A program made the translations under genes and the position numbers. The notes under the pieces are model-generated. The model worked only from the letters and a program-made list of their open reading frames with translations. It made no database searches and had not been told where the DNA came from. A stretch of 7,092 bases of DNA from an uncultured Actinomycetes bacterium (lineage in GTDB: Bacteria > Actinomycetota > Actinomycetes > S36-B12): the NCBI GenBank assembly GCA_903918595.1, contig CAIXFB010000218.1:1-7092 (forward strand), written 5' to 3'. This document shows positions 1 through 5,519 of the stretch, piece by piece (position 1 is the stretch's first letter; each line of letters opens with the position of its first letter).

Positions 1-53
1 CACTTGCCGGCAAGGCGATTCGCATCTCGATGGAACCAGGGGAACCCCCATGA
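1..53 (+). CDS. C-terminal end of an unidentified upstream gene (partial)
   Basis: A reading frame is open from the first complete codon at position 3 and stops at TGA 51-53, encoding LAGKAIRISMEPGEPP at its end. The stop overlaps the ATG of the ligase gene as ATGA (50-53), the usual geometry of a translationally coupled actinobacterial operon. Only 16 residues are visible, so no family can be named. The frame of the ligase itself is also open back to the window edge, so the short open stretch is weak evidence on its own. The ATGA overlap is the main argument. Confidence 0.4.
   Translation, partial: LAGKAIRISMEPGEPP
38..44 (+). promoter_or_regulatory. Ribosome binding site of the acyl-CoA ligase
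   Basis: AGGGGAA lies five bases before the ATG at 50. It is a good Shine-Dalgarno match at normal spacing and fixes this ATG as the start, although the frame stays open further upstream. Confidence 0.6.
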
Positions 54-1597
54 TCATTCACTCAAGCCCACTGCCCGATGTGGAAATACCTGACATTGCG
101 ATCACGGAGTATGTACTCCGTGAAGCGAGCCGGGTGCCAGACCGACCAGCGCTCATTGATGGGCCCACCGGGCGCACCTACACCTACGGCCAACTCAACG
201 GCATGATTCACGCTTTCGCTGGTGGGCTTCAGGCGAAGGGACTGGTTCCCGGCGACACCATCGCATTGATGTCACCAAACATCCCCGAGTTCGCCATCGT
301 GTTTCATGGCGCGGCCGTTGCAGGCGTTTCGGTCAGCACGGTGAACCCGACCTACACCGCCGAAGAAGTGCGGTTTCAGTTAGAAGACTCCAACTCCAAG
401 CTGCTCATCACGATCGGCCTTTTCGCAGATACCGCAAAAGTAGCGATCGGCGGCACCAACATTTCTGAGATCGTGATCATTGGTGATCCCATCGATGGCA
501 CCACGCCGATTCAGCAGTTATTCGGTGCACCGATCAGCCAGGTGCCGATTAATCCAGCCGAAGACATCGTCGTTCTTCCTTACTCATCTGGAACGACCGG
601 CTTTCCTAAGGGTGTCATGCTCACTCATCGAAACCTGATCGCGAATCTGGCTCAGGTTGAAGATGCGCTGGCAATTGATGATGGCGAAATCGTTCTGGCG
701 GTCCTCCCGTTCTTTCATATTTACGGGATGCAGGTACTCATGAATGAGTTTCTTTCGCGTGGAGCCACGATCGTCACAGTTCCGCGATTCGACCTTGAGC
801 AATGTTTGAGCATCATTCAGGAGCGCAAGATCACGCGACTCTTCGCAGTCCCCCCAATCGTTCTTGCCTTAGCAAAACATCCGCTCGTTGATAACTATGA
901 CCTATCGAGTTTGAAGCAGGTCTTCTCCGGAGCAGCACCGCTGAGCGCTGAACTGGCGCAGGCTGCGGCCGCTCGGATCGACTGTGAGGTGGTGCAGGGT
1001 TTCGGGATGACTGAGCTCTCCCCTGTCAGCCATGTGACGTGGCCGGGCCAGTTCAAAGCGGGAACAGTCGGCCTCACAATTCCCAACACCGAATGCCGAA
1101 TTGTCGATCCGGAAACAGGCGAGGATCAAGGAACCGATGGCGTCGGCGAGCTTTGGGTGCGCGGACCCCAAGTGATGAAAGGCTACTTGAATAACGACGA
1201 AGCCACCCGCATCACGATCGACGAAGACGGTTGGCTGCGCACCGGAGACATCGCCACGATTGATGCAGATGGTCACGTGACCATCGTCGACCGACTGAAA
1301 GAACTGATCAAGTACAAGGGATTCCAGGTAGCTCCGGCTGAACTCGAGGCACTACTGCTGACCCATCCGGCAATTGCCGATGCAGCGGTCATTGGCATCC
1401 CCGATGAAGAGGCCGGTGAGATCCCCCGGGCGTTCGTGGTACTTCGACCAGATGCGGACATCAGCGCGGCCGACATCACTGCGTTCATGCAAGACAAAGT
1501 TGCCACCTACAAAGTGGTGCATGACTTTGTGTTCACAGACACGATTCCGAAATCGGCATCGGGAAAGATCTTGCGGCGCCTGCTGCGCGACAGTTGA
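50..1597 (+). CDS. Acyl-CoA ligase, 4-coumarate:CoA ligase-like (ANL superfamily)
   Basis: A cytoplasmic adenylate-forming enzyme that activates a carboxylic acid with ATP and transfers it to coenzyme A. The 515-residue length is typical of 4CL and medium/long-chain fatty acyl-CoA ligases. The phosphate-binding loop SSGTTGFPKG is at residues 179-188 and FFHIYGM at 221-227. GFGMTE (A5) is at 317-322, the 4CL-type box GELWVRGPQVMKGYL at 366-380, and GWLRTGD (A7) at 394-400. The hinge D414-R415 precedes the KYKGFQVAP segment, and the catalytic lysine of the C-terminal lid is K506 in SGKILRR. All the catalytic motifs are intact. The FHIYGM and KYKGFQVAP signatures favour a 4CL/fatty-acid subgroup over acetyl-CoA synthetase. 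The substrate cannot be read from sequence; in a planktonic actinobacterium, fatty or aromatic acids are both plausible. It overlaps the next gene by four bases, so the two are probably co-translated. Confidence 0.93.
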   Translation: MIIHSSPLPDVEIPDIAITEYVLREASRVPDRPALIDGPTGRTYTYGQLNGMIHAFAGGLQAKGLVPGDTIALMSPNIPEFAIVFHGAAVAGVSVSTVNPTYTAEEVRFQLEDSNSKLLITIGLFADTAKVAIGGTNISEIVIIGDPIDGTTPIQQLFGAPISQVPINPAEDIVVLPYSSGTTGFPKGVMLTHRNLIANLAQVEDALAIDDGEIVLAVLPFFHIYGMQVLMNEFLSRGATIVTVPRFDLEQCLSIIQERKITRLFAVPPIVLALAKHPLVDNYDLSSLKQVFSGAAPLSAELAQAAAARIDCEVVQGFGMTELSPVSHVTWPGQFKAGTVGLTIPNTECRIVDPETGEDQGTDGVGELWVRGPQVMKGYLNNDEATRITIDEDGWLRTGDIATIDADGHVTIVDRLKELIKYKGFQVAPAELEALLLTHPAIADAAVIGIPDEEAGEIPRAFVVLRPDADISAADITAFMQDKVATYKVVHDFVFTDTIPKSASGKILRRLLRDS

Positions 1598-2034
1598 CCG
1601 AGTATCCTGCGCAGATGGAAAAGCCAACTCTGGGAAGCCTTGCGATCGTCGGTCTCGTCGGTGGAGTCATCGGTGGCATCGCCTCATTTATTCTCTGGCT
1701 CATCGCTGGGCTGTTGGGTATGCCCACGGTTGTCGAGATTCCCGAACAGGGCCTGCAGGATCTAGCGTGGTTCCAGTTCATCGGATTCGCCACGATGTCG
1801 GGTGTGATCGGCGGGATTCTTGCTGGCCTACTCATCAAGCTGGCAAGCGGCGCTCGAATCTTCAGCATCGTTGCCATCGTGGTGTTGGTGATCTCTATGG
1901 TCGGACCATTGACCCAGCCAGACACTGTCGCATGGTCAACCAAAATTGTGTTGATGGTGTCGCATGTGTTGGTCTACTTGACCGTGGTGCCAGCAATCAC
2001 TCGCAAAATGGGAACTAGCGCGGTGGCTGCCTAG
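1594..2034 (+). CDS. Four-helix integral membrane protein of unknown function (possibly DUF6069-like)
   Basis: A 146-residue protein with four predicted membrane segments near residues 14-41, 60-84, 88-107 and 117-137. It has glycine-rich first and second helices (GLVGGVIGGIA; SGVIGGILAGLL) and a VVPAITRKM ending. That ending and the four-helix layout recall the actinobacterial DUF6069 family, but this is a memory-based impression. The TTG start at 1594 overlaps the ligase stop as TTGA, which suggests coupled translation. An internal ATG at 1615 would remove seven residues and leave all helices. Neither start has a clear Shine-Dalgarno sequence, so 1594 is preferred only for its coupling geometry. 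The end overlaps the convergent exonuclease gene by 20 bp. No catalytic or transport motif is visible. Confidence 0.72.
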   Translation: MTEYPAQMEKPTLGSLAIVGLVGGVIGGIASFILWLIAGLLGMPTVVEIPEQGLQDLAWFQFIGFATMSGVIGGILAGLLIKLASGARIFSIVAIVVLVISMVGPLTQPDTVAWSTKIVLMVSHVLVYLTVVPAITRKMGTSAVAA

Positions 2035-2671
2035 CCAGCCACTCCCGAAACTCTCTGTCCTGCTCTTCTCGCCAGCTCTCGACCGCGCGAGATAACTCAA
2101 CACCACTCATGGCCGCAATGTCAGAGTAGGCAGCTAGCTCTGCGAGGAATATTCGACCTGCCGCGATCGCATCCGCCTCCGCTCCATGCCAATCATCATC
2201 AGAGAGCTCGATGCCGTAACGAGCAGCGGTGGGTTGGAGTCGGCGTTGCGCCTTCCCACGCACGTACTTGTTGAATTGTTTGTCGATCACAAATGCGCAG
2301 ACCGCAAGATTTGGTGGGAGGGGTTCCAAACCGCACCGGACCAGATTCGCATCAAAAATGGGGATATCAAAGTCGGATTTGAAGCAGACGATCGGCAGCC
2401 CAGAATCAACGAGATGGGACCTCATCGCTGCTAAACCTGCCCGCTGATCAACCCCCGATGCGCGACTCATTTCGGTGGTGACGCCATGAACAGCACTGGC
2501 AGCCTCGGGGATCTCAACGTCGACAGCAAGCAGCCATGACTGGGCATCGAGCGGTTCGCCACCAATAAAAGTGACAGCCGCGGCCGTGACTATTCGCTCC
2601 AGCGACACATCGATTCCGGTGGTTTCGGTATCAAAGGCGATAAAGCCTTGGTCGATCCACGCATTTGTCAT
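2015..2671 (-). CDS. DnaQ-like DEDDh 3'-5' exonuclease (PolIII epsilon-type)
   Basis: A stand-alone proofreading-type exonuclease of 218 residues that would remove nucleotides from DNA or RNA 3' ends with two metal ions. Exo I is FDTETTG with D14 and E16. Exo II contains FD at 101-102 with D102 as the metal ligand. Exo III is WHGAEAD, with H162 as general base and D167 as ligand, which makes it the DEDDh type. The HGVTTEM segment (62-68) corresponds to the conserved epsilon-family HGI/V element. Residue 98 is lysine, where most relatives have asparagine (HNAxFD). A charged tail (200-218) follows the fold. The ATG at 2671 has AGGA seven bases upstream (2679-2682). The gene has no polymerase or helicase partner here, so it may serve repair or RNA turnover instead of being the replicative epsilon subunit. 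Confidence 0.88.
   Translation of the reverse strand: MTNAWIDQGFIAFDTETTGIDVSLERIVTAAAVTFIGGEPLDAQSWLLAVDVEIPEAASAVHGVTTEMSRASGVDQRAGLAAMRSHLVDSGLPIVCFKSDFDIPIFDANLVRCGLEPLPPNLAVCAFVIDKQFNKYVRGKAQRRLQPTAARYGIELSDDDWHGAEADAIAAGRIFLAELAAYSDIAAMSGVELSRAVESWREEQDREFREWLARQPPR
2023..2042. terminator. Candidate bidirectional stem-loop terminator at convergent gene ends
   Basis: GTGGCTG (2023-2029) and CAGCCAC (2036-2042) form a perfect 7-bp stem with a six-base loop that contains the stop codon of the membrane protein gene. It sits exactly where the membrane protein and exonuclease genes converge and would form in both transcripts. There is no T tract on either side, so it would be a U-less type terminator or just a transcript-end hairpin. 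The stem is also partly coding, so chance is possible. Confidence 0.35.
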
Positions 2672-2678
2672 ATGGCGA

Positions 2679-2682
2679 TCCT
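2679..2682 (-). promoter_or_regulatory. Ribosome binding site of the exonuclease
   Basis: AGGA on the minus strand, seven bases before the ATG at 2671, supports this start. The 73-bp divergent gap to the HNH gene (2672-2744) must hold both promoters, but I find no convincing -35/-10 pair on either strand. Confidence 0.5.
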
Positions 2683-2736
2683 AGGGTCGTTGTCAGACAT
2701 AACGGATAGCGTTGGTGAAATCACGATGACAGCGGT

Positions 2737-2743
2737 GAGGGAG
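2737..2743 (+). promoter_or_regulatory. Ribosome binding site of the HNH-membrane protein
   Basis: GAGGGAG ends one base before the ATG at 2745. Its GAGG core is four bases from the start, which is slightly short but usable. It supports the 2745 start over the out-of-frame ATG at 2726. Confidence 0.5.
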
Positions 2744-2744
2744 C

Positions 2745-3662
2745 ATGAACAATCCGAAAGTGCGTCGCACTCGGCGCCATCAACGGCACCGCGAGAAGGT
2801 TATGCGTGCCCACCAAGGCATGTGTTATATCTGTGGCCAAGCAGGCGCTGATGCGATCGATCACATTGTTGCTGTGAGCTGGGGCGGATCCGACGACATC
2901 TCGAACCTGGCCCCCGCGCACACGTCGTGCAATAGTGCAAAAGGCGATGCACGGCCTGCGGAGTGGACCTACGAGCGGCCAGCGATGTGGCTCCCCGGAT
3001 TTGGTCCCCGCGGCGCCGCCAAGGCACCACAGAAATCAGGCTGTGCCACCTACGGATTCGGCATCACGCTAGGGATCATCGTCGGTGGGCTCATCGGTGC
3101 AGTACTCGGAGGTAACTCCGTTGTCACGTTGCTCGCTGTGATTGGTTGTTCGATGTTTTTCGTGTGGCTTTTCGGGGGTGGCCTGAAAAGAAATCAAGCT
3201 AGAAGAACTCAATCTGCACCGGCCACCACCATCAATATCGCCGGAGAAACGGCCCCACCCCGCAACGGTCGCGGACTGCTCATGCGCGAGGGCTATGAAG
3301 CCGACATCGCACCTGACGGTGATGCACTTGTGCGCTTGCCCTTCACGCCGAGTGGAGTGAACTTTGAGACTTTCATCGAGCTGCTTCAACTTCGATCCGG
3401 CGTTATTGGTTACCGCGATGGTCTGGTTCGGATGGTTGATTCCTATTTGGAGGTCAACGCAATGATCAGGTTGGCAGCCCAGGTGGAAAGCAGCGGCGAT
3501 GATGAAGTAACAGCCGCACCCGTCGGGAAGCTCACCCCTGATCAATGGCGTGCGTACCCAGCCCTAGGCGAAGGCATCACCATGGTGCAGGTCTCATTGG
3601 AAGTTCAAGCCGACGGAACTCCGCTTGGTCACATCATGTTTCTTCGATCGGCACTGGCGTGA
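2745..3662 (+). CDS. HNH nuclease-domain protein with two membrane helices and an unknown C-terminal domain
   Basis: A 305-residue protein. Residues 1-20 are strongly basic (RRTRRHQRHREK). A compact HNH domain follows, with CYIC (C27, C30), the catalytic DH pair (D39-H40), GG at 47-48, N54, and an H59xxC62-N63-x-x-K66 end, giving a zinc-binding beta-beta-alpha-metal fold that cuts or nicks nucleic acid. Residues 104-122 and 125-144 are hydrophobic and form a hairpin; the first is a glycine zipper (GIIVGGLIGAVLGG). A basic stop (KRNQARR) and a polar linker follow, then a soluble domain at about 175-305 that I do not recognise. Most small HNH proteins end shortly after the CNxxKG motif, so the membrane anchor and tail are unusual. 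There is no frame break that would suggest two merged genes. It diverges from the exonuclease and ends four bases from the heliorhodopsin stop. Substrate and role are unknown. Confidence 0.82.
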   Translation: MNNPKVRRTRRHQRHREKVMRAHQGMCYICGQAGADAIDHIVAVSWGGSDDISNLAPAHTSCNSAKGDARPAEWTYERPAMWLPGFGPRGAAKAPQKSGCATYGFGITLGIIVGGLIGAVLGGNSVVTLLAVIGCSMFFVWLFGGGLKRNQARRTQSAPATTINIAGETAPPRNGRGLLMREGYEADIAPDGDALVRLPFTPSGVNFETFIELLQLRSGVIGYRDGLVRMVDSYLEVNAMIRLAAQVESSGDDEVTAAPVGKLTPDQWRAYPALGEGITMVQVSLEVQADGTPLGHIMFLRSALA

Positions 3663-3666
3663 TGGT

Positions 3667-4455
3667 TTACGCGGGCGGCACCAACGTGCCAGAGAAGACC
3701 TGCCAGGCCAGTAGCGACTTAGCCACGAGACTCAAAATGATGTAGGCGCGTTCACCGCGAAGGTAGTTCGACCATTTACCAACGGGCTTGTACTGCAAGA
3801 ACTGCACGAGCGCGAAGATGTTGAAGAAGATGAACAAGGAAATGATGATCCCGTACACAAAGCCGGGCGTCTCGTTCGAAGAAGTCGATCCCGGCGCGAT
3901 CACCCAGAGCACAATGATGATCCACGGTACGACTCCAGCCATGCAGCCAAAGATGAATGGCAACCAGCCACCTGAACCGGGCGTCTCGTACTTCTCTTGC
4001 AGCCAGCCGAAGAAGATCATTGAAGCGTTCACGCCGAAGATGCCGATGAGCGCAGCTACGTCGGTGATGCCCACAATTTGGGCAATCAACACGATCATCA
4101 CCGATGAGCTCAGCGAGTATTCGACCCAACGGAAGTAGTTGTGGCGGGCAGCGAGACCGGCGGCGTACCTCGGGAAGAACCAAGGTGAGGCAACGAGGAA
4201 GTGGAAGAGCGCGGAGAGCCCGAAAAAGAGCGCAACTCCGAGAGCAATCGGGGTATCGAACAACGTGACGGGAGCTGAAGCAGGAGTTCCGGGCGGGCCC
4301 TCAACGTAGGCGGCCGTGACCGGCAACGAGAAATCAGTGGCCAGGGCAAGGATCAGGATCAATTGCGTCAGATGAGCAAAGCCAGCAACGATGTTCCATT
4401 TGCGAAGGCCAGCAATCGTGATCTTGGAGGGGGCAGCTTCCGTGGCAGTGGTCAT
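3667..4455 (-). CDS. Heliorhodopsin (retinal-binding light sensor, type HeR)
   Basis: A 262-residue seven-helix retinal protein. Compared from memory with actinobacterial HeR 48C12, it aligns with a constant offset of five residues and no gaps. K246 in SLVAKS (helix 7) is the retinylidene Schiff-base lysine, E112 in RWVEYSLSSS (helix 3) the counterion, H28 and H85 the two conserved pocket histidines, and S242 lies one turn before the lysine. Helices are near 18-41, 67-90, 105-129, 132-152, 165-187, 198-221 and 233-257, with the long first extracellular loop (42-66) typical of the family. Heliorhodopsins sit with the N terminus in the cytoplasm, opposite to type-1 rhodopsins, and have a slow photocycle; most do not pump ions, so signalling is assumed. 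The ATG at 4455 is chosen by alignment length. A GTG at 4470 is in frame, and neither has a good ribosome site. The frame extends to 4590 but would overlap the divergent permease gene. No retinal-synthesis gene is present. Confidence 0.97.
   Translation of the reverse strand: MTTATEAAPSKITIAGLRKWNIVAGFAHLTQLILILALATDFSLPVTAAYVEGPPGTPASAPVTLFDTPIALGVALFFGLSALFHFLVASPWFFPRYAAGLAARHNYFRWVEYSLSSSVMIVLIAQIVGITDVAALIGIFGVNASMIFFGWLQEKYETPGSGGWLPFIFGCMAGVVPWIIIVLWVIAPGSTSSNETPGFVYGIIISLFIFFNIFALVQFLQYKPVGKWSNYLRGERAYIILSLVAKSLLAWQVFSGTLVPPA
3677..3690 (-). terminator. Weak hairpin at the 3' end of the heliorhodopsin gene
   Basis: GGCAC and GTGCC form a 5-bp stem with a four-base loop inside the last codons of the heliorhodopsin gene, next to the convergent HNH gene stop. 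It has no T tract and is short. It is listed only because the four-base gap between the two stops leaves no other terminator candidate. Confidence 0.15.
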
Positions 4456-4469
4456 GCCACAGTGTGGCA
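4455..4469. promoter_or_regulatory. 15-bp perfect palindrome over the heliorhodopsin start: candidate operator or mRNA hairpin
   Basis: TGCCACA-g-TGTGGCA is a perfect inverted repeat with 7-base arms around one base. It ends on the first base of the heliorhodopsin ATG and lies in the 82-bp gap to the divergent TSUP permease gene. As DNA it resembles a site for a dimeric repressor. As RNA it could fold into a 6-bp stem with a three-base loop that covers the region where ribosomes load. It lies between the two possible starts, GTG 4470 and ATG 4455. Which role applies, if any, cannot be told from one sequence. Confidence 0.4.
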
Positions 4470-4479
4470 CGGTCTTTCG

Positions 4480-4494
4480 AGTATTTGGAGTCAA
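4480..4494 (-). promoter_or_regulatory. Possible promoter elements upstream of heliorhodopsin
   Basis: On the minus strand, TTGACT (4489-4494) resembles a -35 box and AATACT (4480-4485) matches four of six bases of a -10 box. They are only three bases apart, so they cannot belong to one sigma-70 promoter. AATACT alone would start transcription close to the alternative GTG at 4470. This is a weak prediction. Confidence 0.2.
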
Positions 4495-4526
4495 GACGCC
4501 ATGATGTAGCCCTGCAATTCTTGGCG

Positions 4527-4533
4527 AAAGGGA
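4527..4533 (+). promoter_or_regulatory. Ribosome binding site of the TSUP permease
   Basis: AAAGGGA ends four bases before the ATG at 4538. The match is good and confirms this start, in contrast to the divergent heliorhodopsin gene, which has no such site. Confidence 0.6.
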
Positions 4534-4537
4534 ATCC

Positions 4538-5263
4538 ATGGCGACCGCTGATCTCGTGGTCATCGCCGTTTCTCTTTTGGTGGCGGCCATCGTGCAGGGC
4601 CTGAGCGGGTTGGGCTTTGCCCTTGTCGCAGCGCCATCCGTCTCTTTGCTGATCCCCGGATCGCAAGCTATCGGGCTGGTGAACTTTCTGGCGTTTTTTC
4701 AAGCTATCTGGCAGATCTGGCGGGAAACGGGAACCGTTCAGTGGTCAATCATGAAGGGTTTCGTTCCTGCGATCCTGGTCGGAGTCTTTGTTGGTTTTCT
4801 TGGTGTGCGGTTCCTCGGCAATGACATCCGGCCATTAATCGTTGCCATCTCATCGCTGGCATCACTCGGCGCTTTGCTTTTTTGGCGACCAGCCGGCCAC
4901 AGGGGAACAGCAATCATCGCTGGGATCTGGGGTGGCTCGGTCACCACGTATGCAGGGGTGGGTGGCCCAGCAATTGCGGCCTACCTCATCAAGCAGGGGT
5001 GGAACCACGCCGACTACATCCGCACTCAGATGGTGGTGTTTGCCGGGCTGAGCCTGGTGACAATCCCAGTTCTGGGGTTGCCACCGATGATCTGGTGGCA
5101 GATCGTCATCGCAGTTCTCATTGTTTTTCTTGGATCCACTATCGGAATTGTGTCGAGGCGTCGGGTGCCCGCCGGCTCAGCACGCCGGCTCACCGAGGTA
5201 GTCATCTTTGTCGTGGCGACCTACGCACTGATCCGATCGCTGATCATGCTCTTCGCTGGCTAG
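4538..5263 (+). CDS. TSUP (TauE/SafE) family membrane permease
   Basis: A 241-residue inner-membrane protein with about eight hydrophobic segments in two homologous halves. The first half begins with VQGLSGLGFALVAAPSV (19-35) and the second with GVGGPAIAAYLI (140-151). These are the paired glycine/proline signatures of the TauE/SafE family (4-toluene sulfonate uptake permease superfamily), whose members move sulfite, sulfoacetate, sulfolactate or other small organic and sulfur anions. Its length is slightly under the usual 245-270 residues, but both repeats are complete. A basic loop (SRRRVPAGSARR, 206-217) precedes the last segment. The substrate cannot be inferred, as no sulfur or taurine gene is in the window. 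It diverges from the heliorhodopsin gene across an 82-bp gap and overlaps the convergent small membrane gene by four bases. Confidence 0.88.
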   Translation: MATADLVVIAVSLLVAAIVQGLSGLGFALVAAPSVSLLIPGSQAIGLVNFLAFFQAIWQIWRETGTVQWSIMKGFVPAILVGVFVGFLGVRFLGNDIRPLIVAISSLASLGALLFWRPAGHRGTAIIAGIWGGSVTTYAGVGGPAIAAYLIKQGWNHADYIRTQMVVFAGLSLVTIPVLGLPPMIWWQIVIAVLIVFLGSTIGIVSRRRVPAGSARRLTEVVIFVVATYALIRSLIMLFAG

Positions 5264-5463
5264 GAACGCTTTTTGAACCACCGCATGAGCAGCACAAACA
5301 GGATCGCAGCGATCGCCGCAACAATGACCTGTCCCAGTACTAGCCCCGCTGAGAATGTGGCACCAAGTGCTAGTTGAAGAACCACAGCGATGACGAGGAA
5401 TACAACGAAGAAAAGTATTCCTTGTCCCCATGGGGAAGTGACACGTCCTTGATCGTTAGCCAT
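5260..5463 (-). CDS. Small two-helix membrane protein of unknown function
   Basis: A 67-residue protein with a polar N terminus (MANDQGRVTSPWG), two hydrophobic segments at about 15-34 and 39-61, and a basic RWFKKRS tail that should sit in the cytoplasm. I do not recognise a family; many actinobacteria carry small proteins of this shape without known function. It is favoured as real because it fits exactly between the convergent permease stop (four-base overlap) and the phosphatase stop, has clean membrane topology, and has an extended -10 element placed for a leaderless transcript. It has no Shine-Dalgarno sequence. Confidence 0.68.
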   Translation of the reverse strand: MANDQGRVTSPWGQGILFFVVFLVIAVVLQLALGATFSAGLVLGQVIVAAIAAILFVLLMRWFKKRS

Positions 5464-5470
5464 GGCCGGG

Positions 5471-5479
5471 AAGTTAGCA
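5471..5479 (-). promoter_or_regulatory. Extended -10 promoter for a leaderless transcript of the small membrane protein
   Basis: On the minus strand, TGC-TAACTT is an extended -10 (TGN-TANNNT) that ends seven bases before the ATG at 5463. Transcription should therefore start on or next to the A of the ATG. This agrees with the absence of a ribosome site, and leaderless genes are common in actinobacteria. No clear -35 box lies at 17 bases, which an extended -10 can tolerate. Confidence 0.45.
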
Positions 5480-5519
5480 GGAAAAACCCGGAAACCAGTC
5501 CAATTAAGGAAAAGTAAGG

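Noticed and set aside
3..14. 12-bp perfect palindrome CTTGCCGGCAAG
   Set aside because: It probably lies within the coding end of an upstream gene and has no second copy nearby, so I cannot assign a role.
1374..2018. 214-codon open frame across the ligase end and the membrane protein gene
   Set aside because: It is arginine/cysteine-rich and low in hydrophobic structure, in the wrong frame over two well-supported genes; a shadow frame.
2672..2744. Promoter search in the exonuclease/HNH divergent gap (for example TTGTCA at 2690 with TAGCGT at 2707)
   Set aside because: The spacing is 11 bases, too short for a sigma-70 promoter; no better pair was found.
3069..3545. 158-codon minus-strand frame inside the HNH gene
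   Set aside because: It lies opposite the membrane hairpin and tail of the HNH protein, shows histidine-rich composition and has no recognisable motif.
2745..3662. HNH protein as part of a known phage, restriction or CRISPR system
   Set aside because: No methyltransferase, terminase, portal, cas gene or repeat array occurs in the window, so placement in a system would be speculation.
3667..4455. Proton or chloride pump (type-1 rhodopsin)
   Set aside because: Helix 3 carries the heliorhodopsin WVEYS motif, not a DTD- or NTQ-type pump motif, and overall it matches heliorhodopsin.
4456..4590. N-terminal extension of the heliorhodopsin frame by 45 residues
   Set aside because: It would overlap the start of the divergent permease, has no homology to heliorhodopsin N termini, and reads as polar out-of-frame sequence.
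5264..5280. T5 run after the permease stop as an intrinsic terminator
   Set aside because: There is no stem preceding the T run that pairs convincingly.
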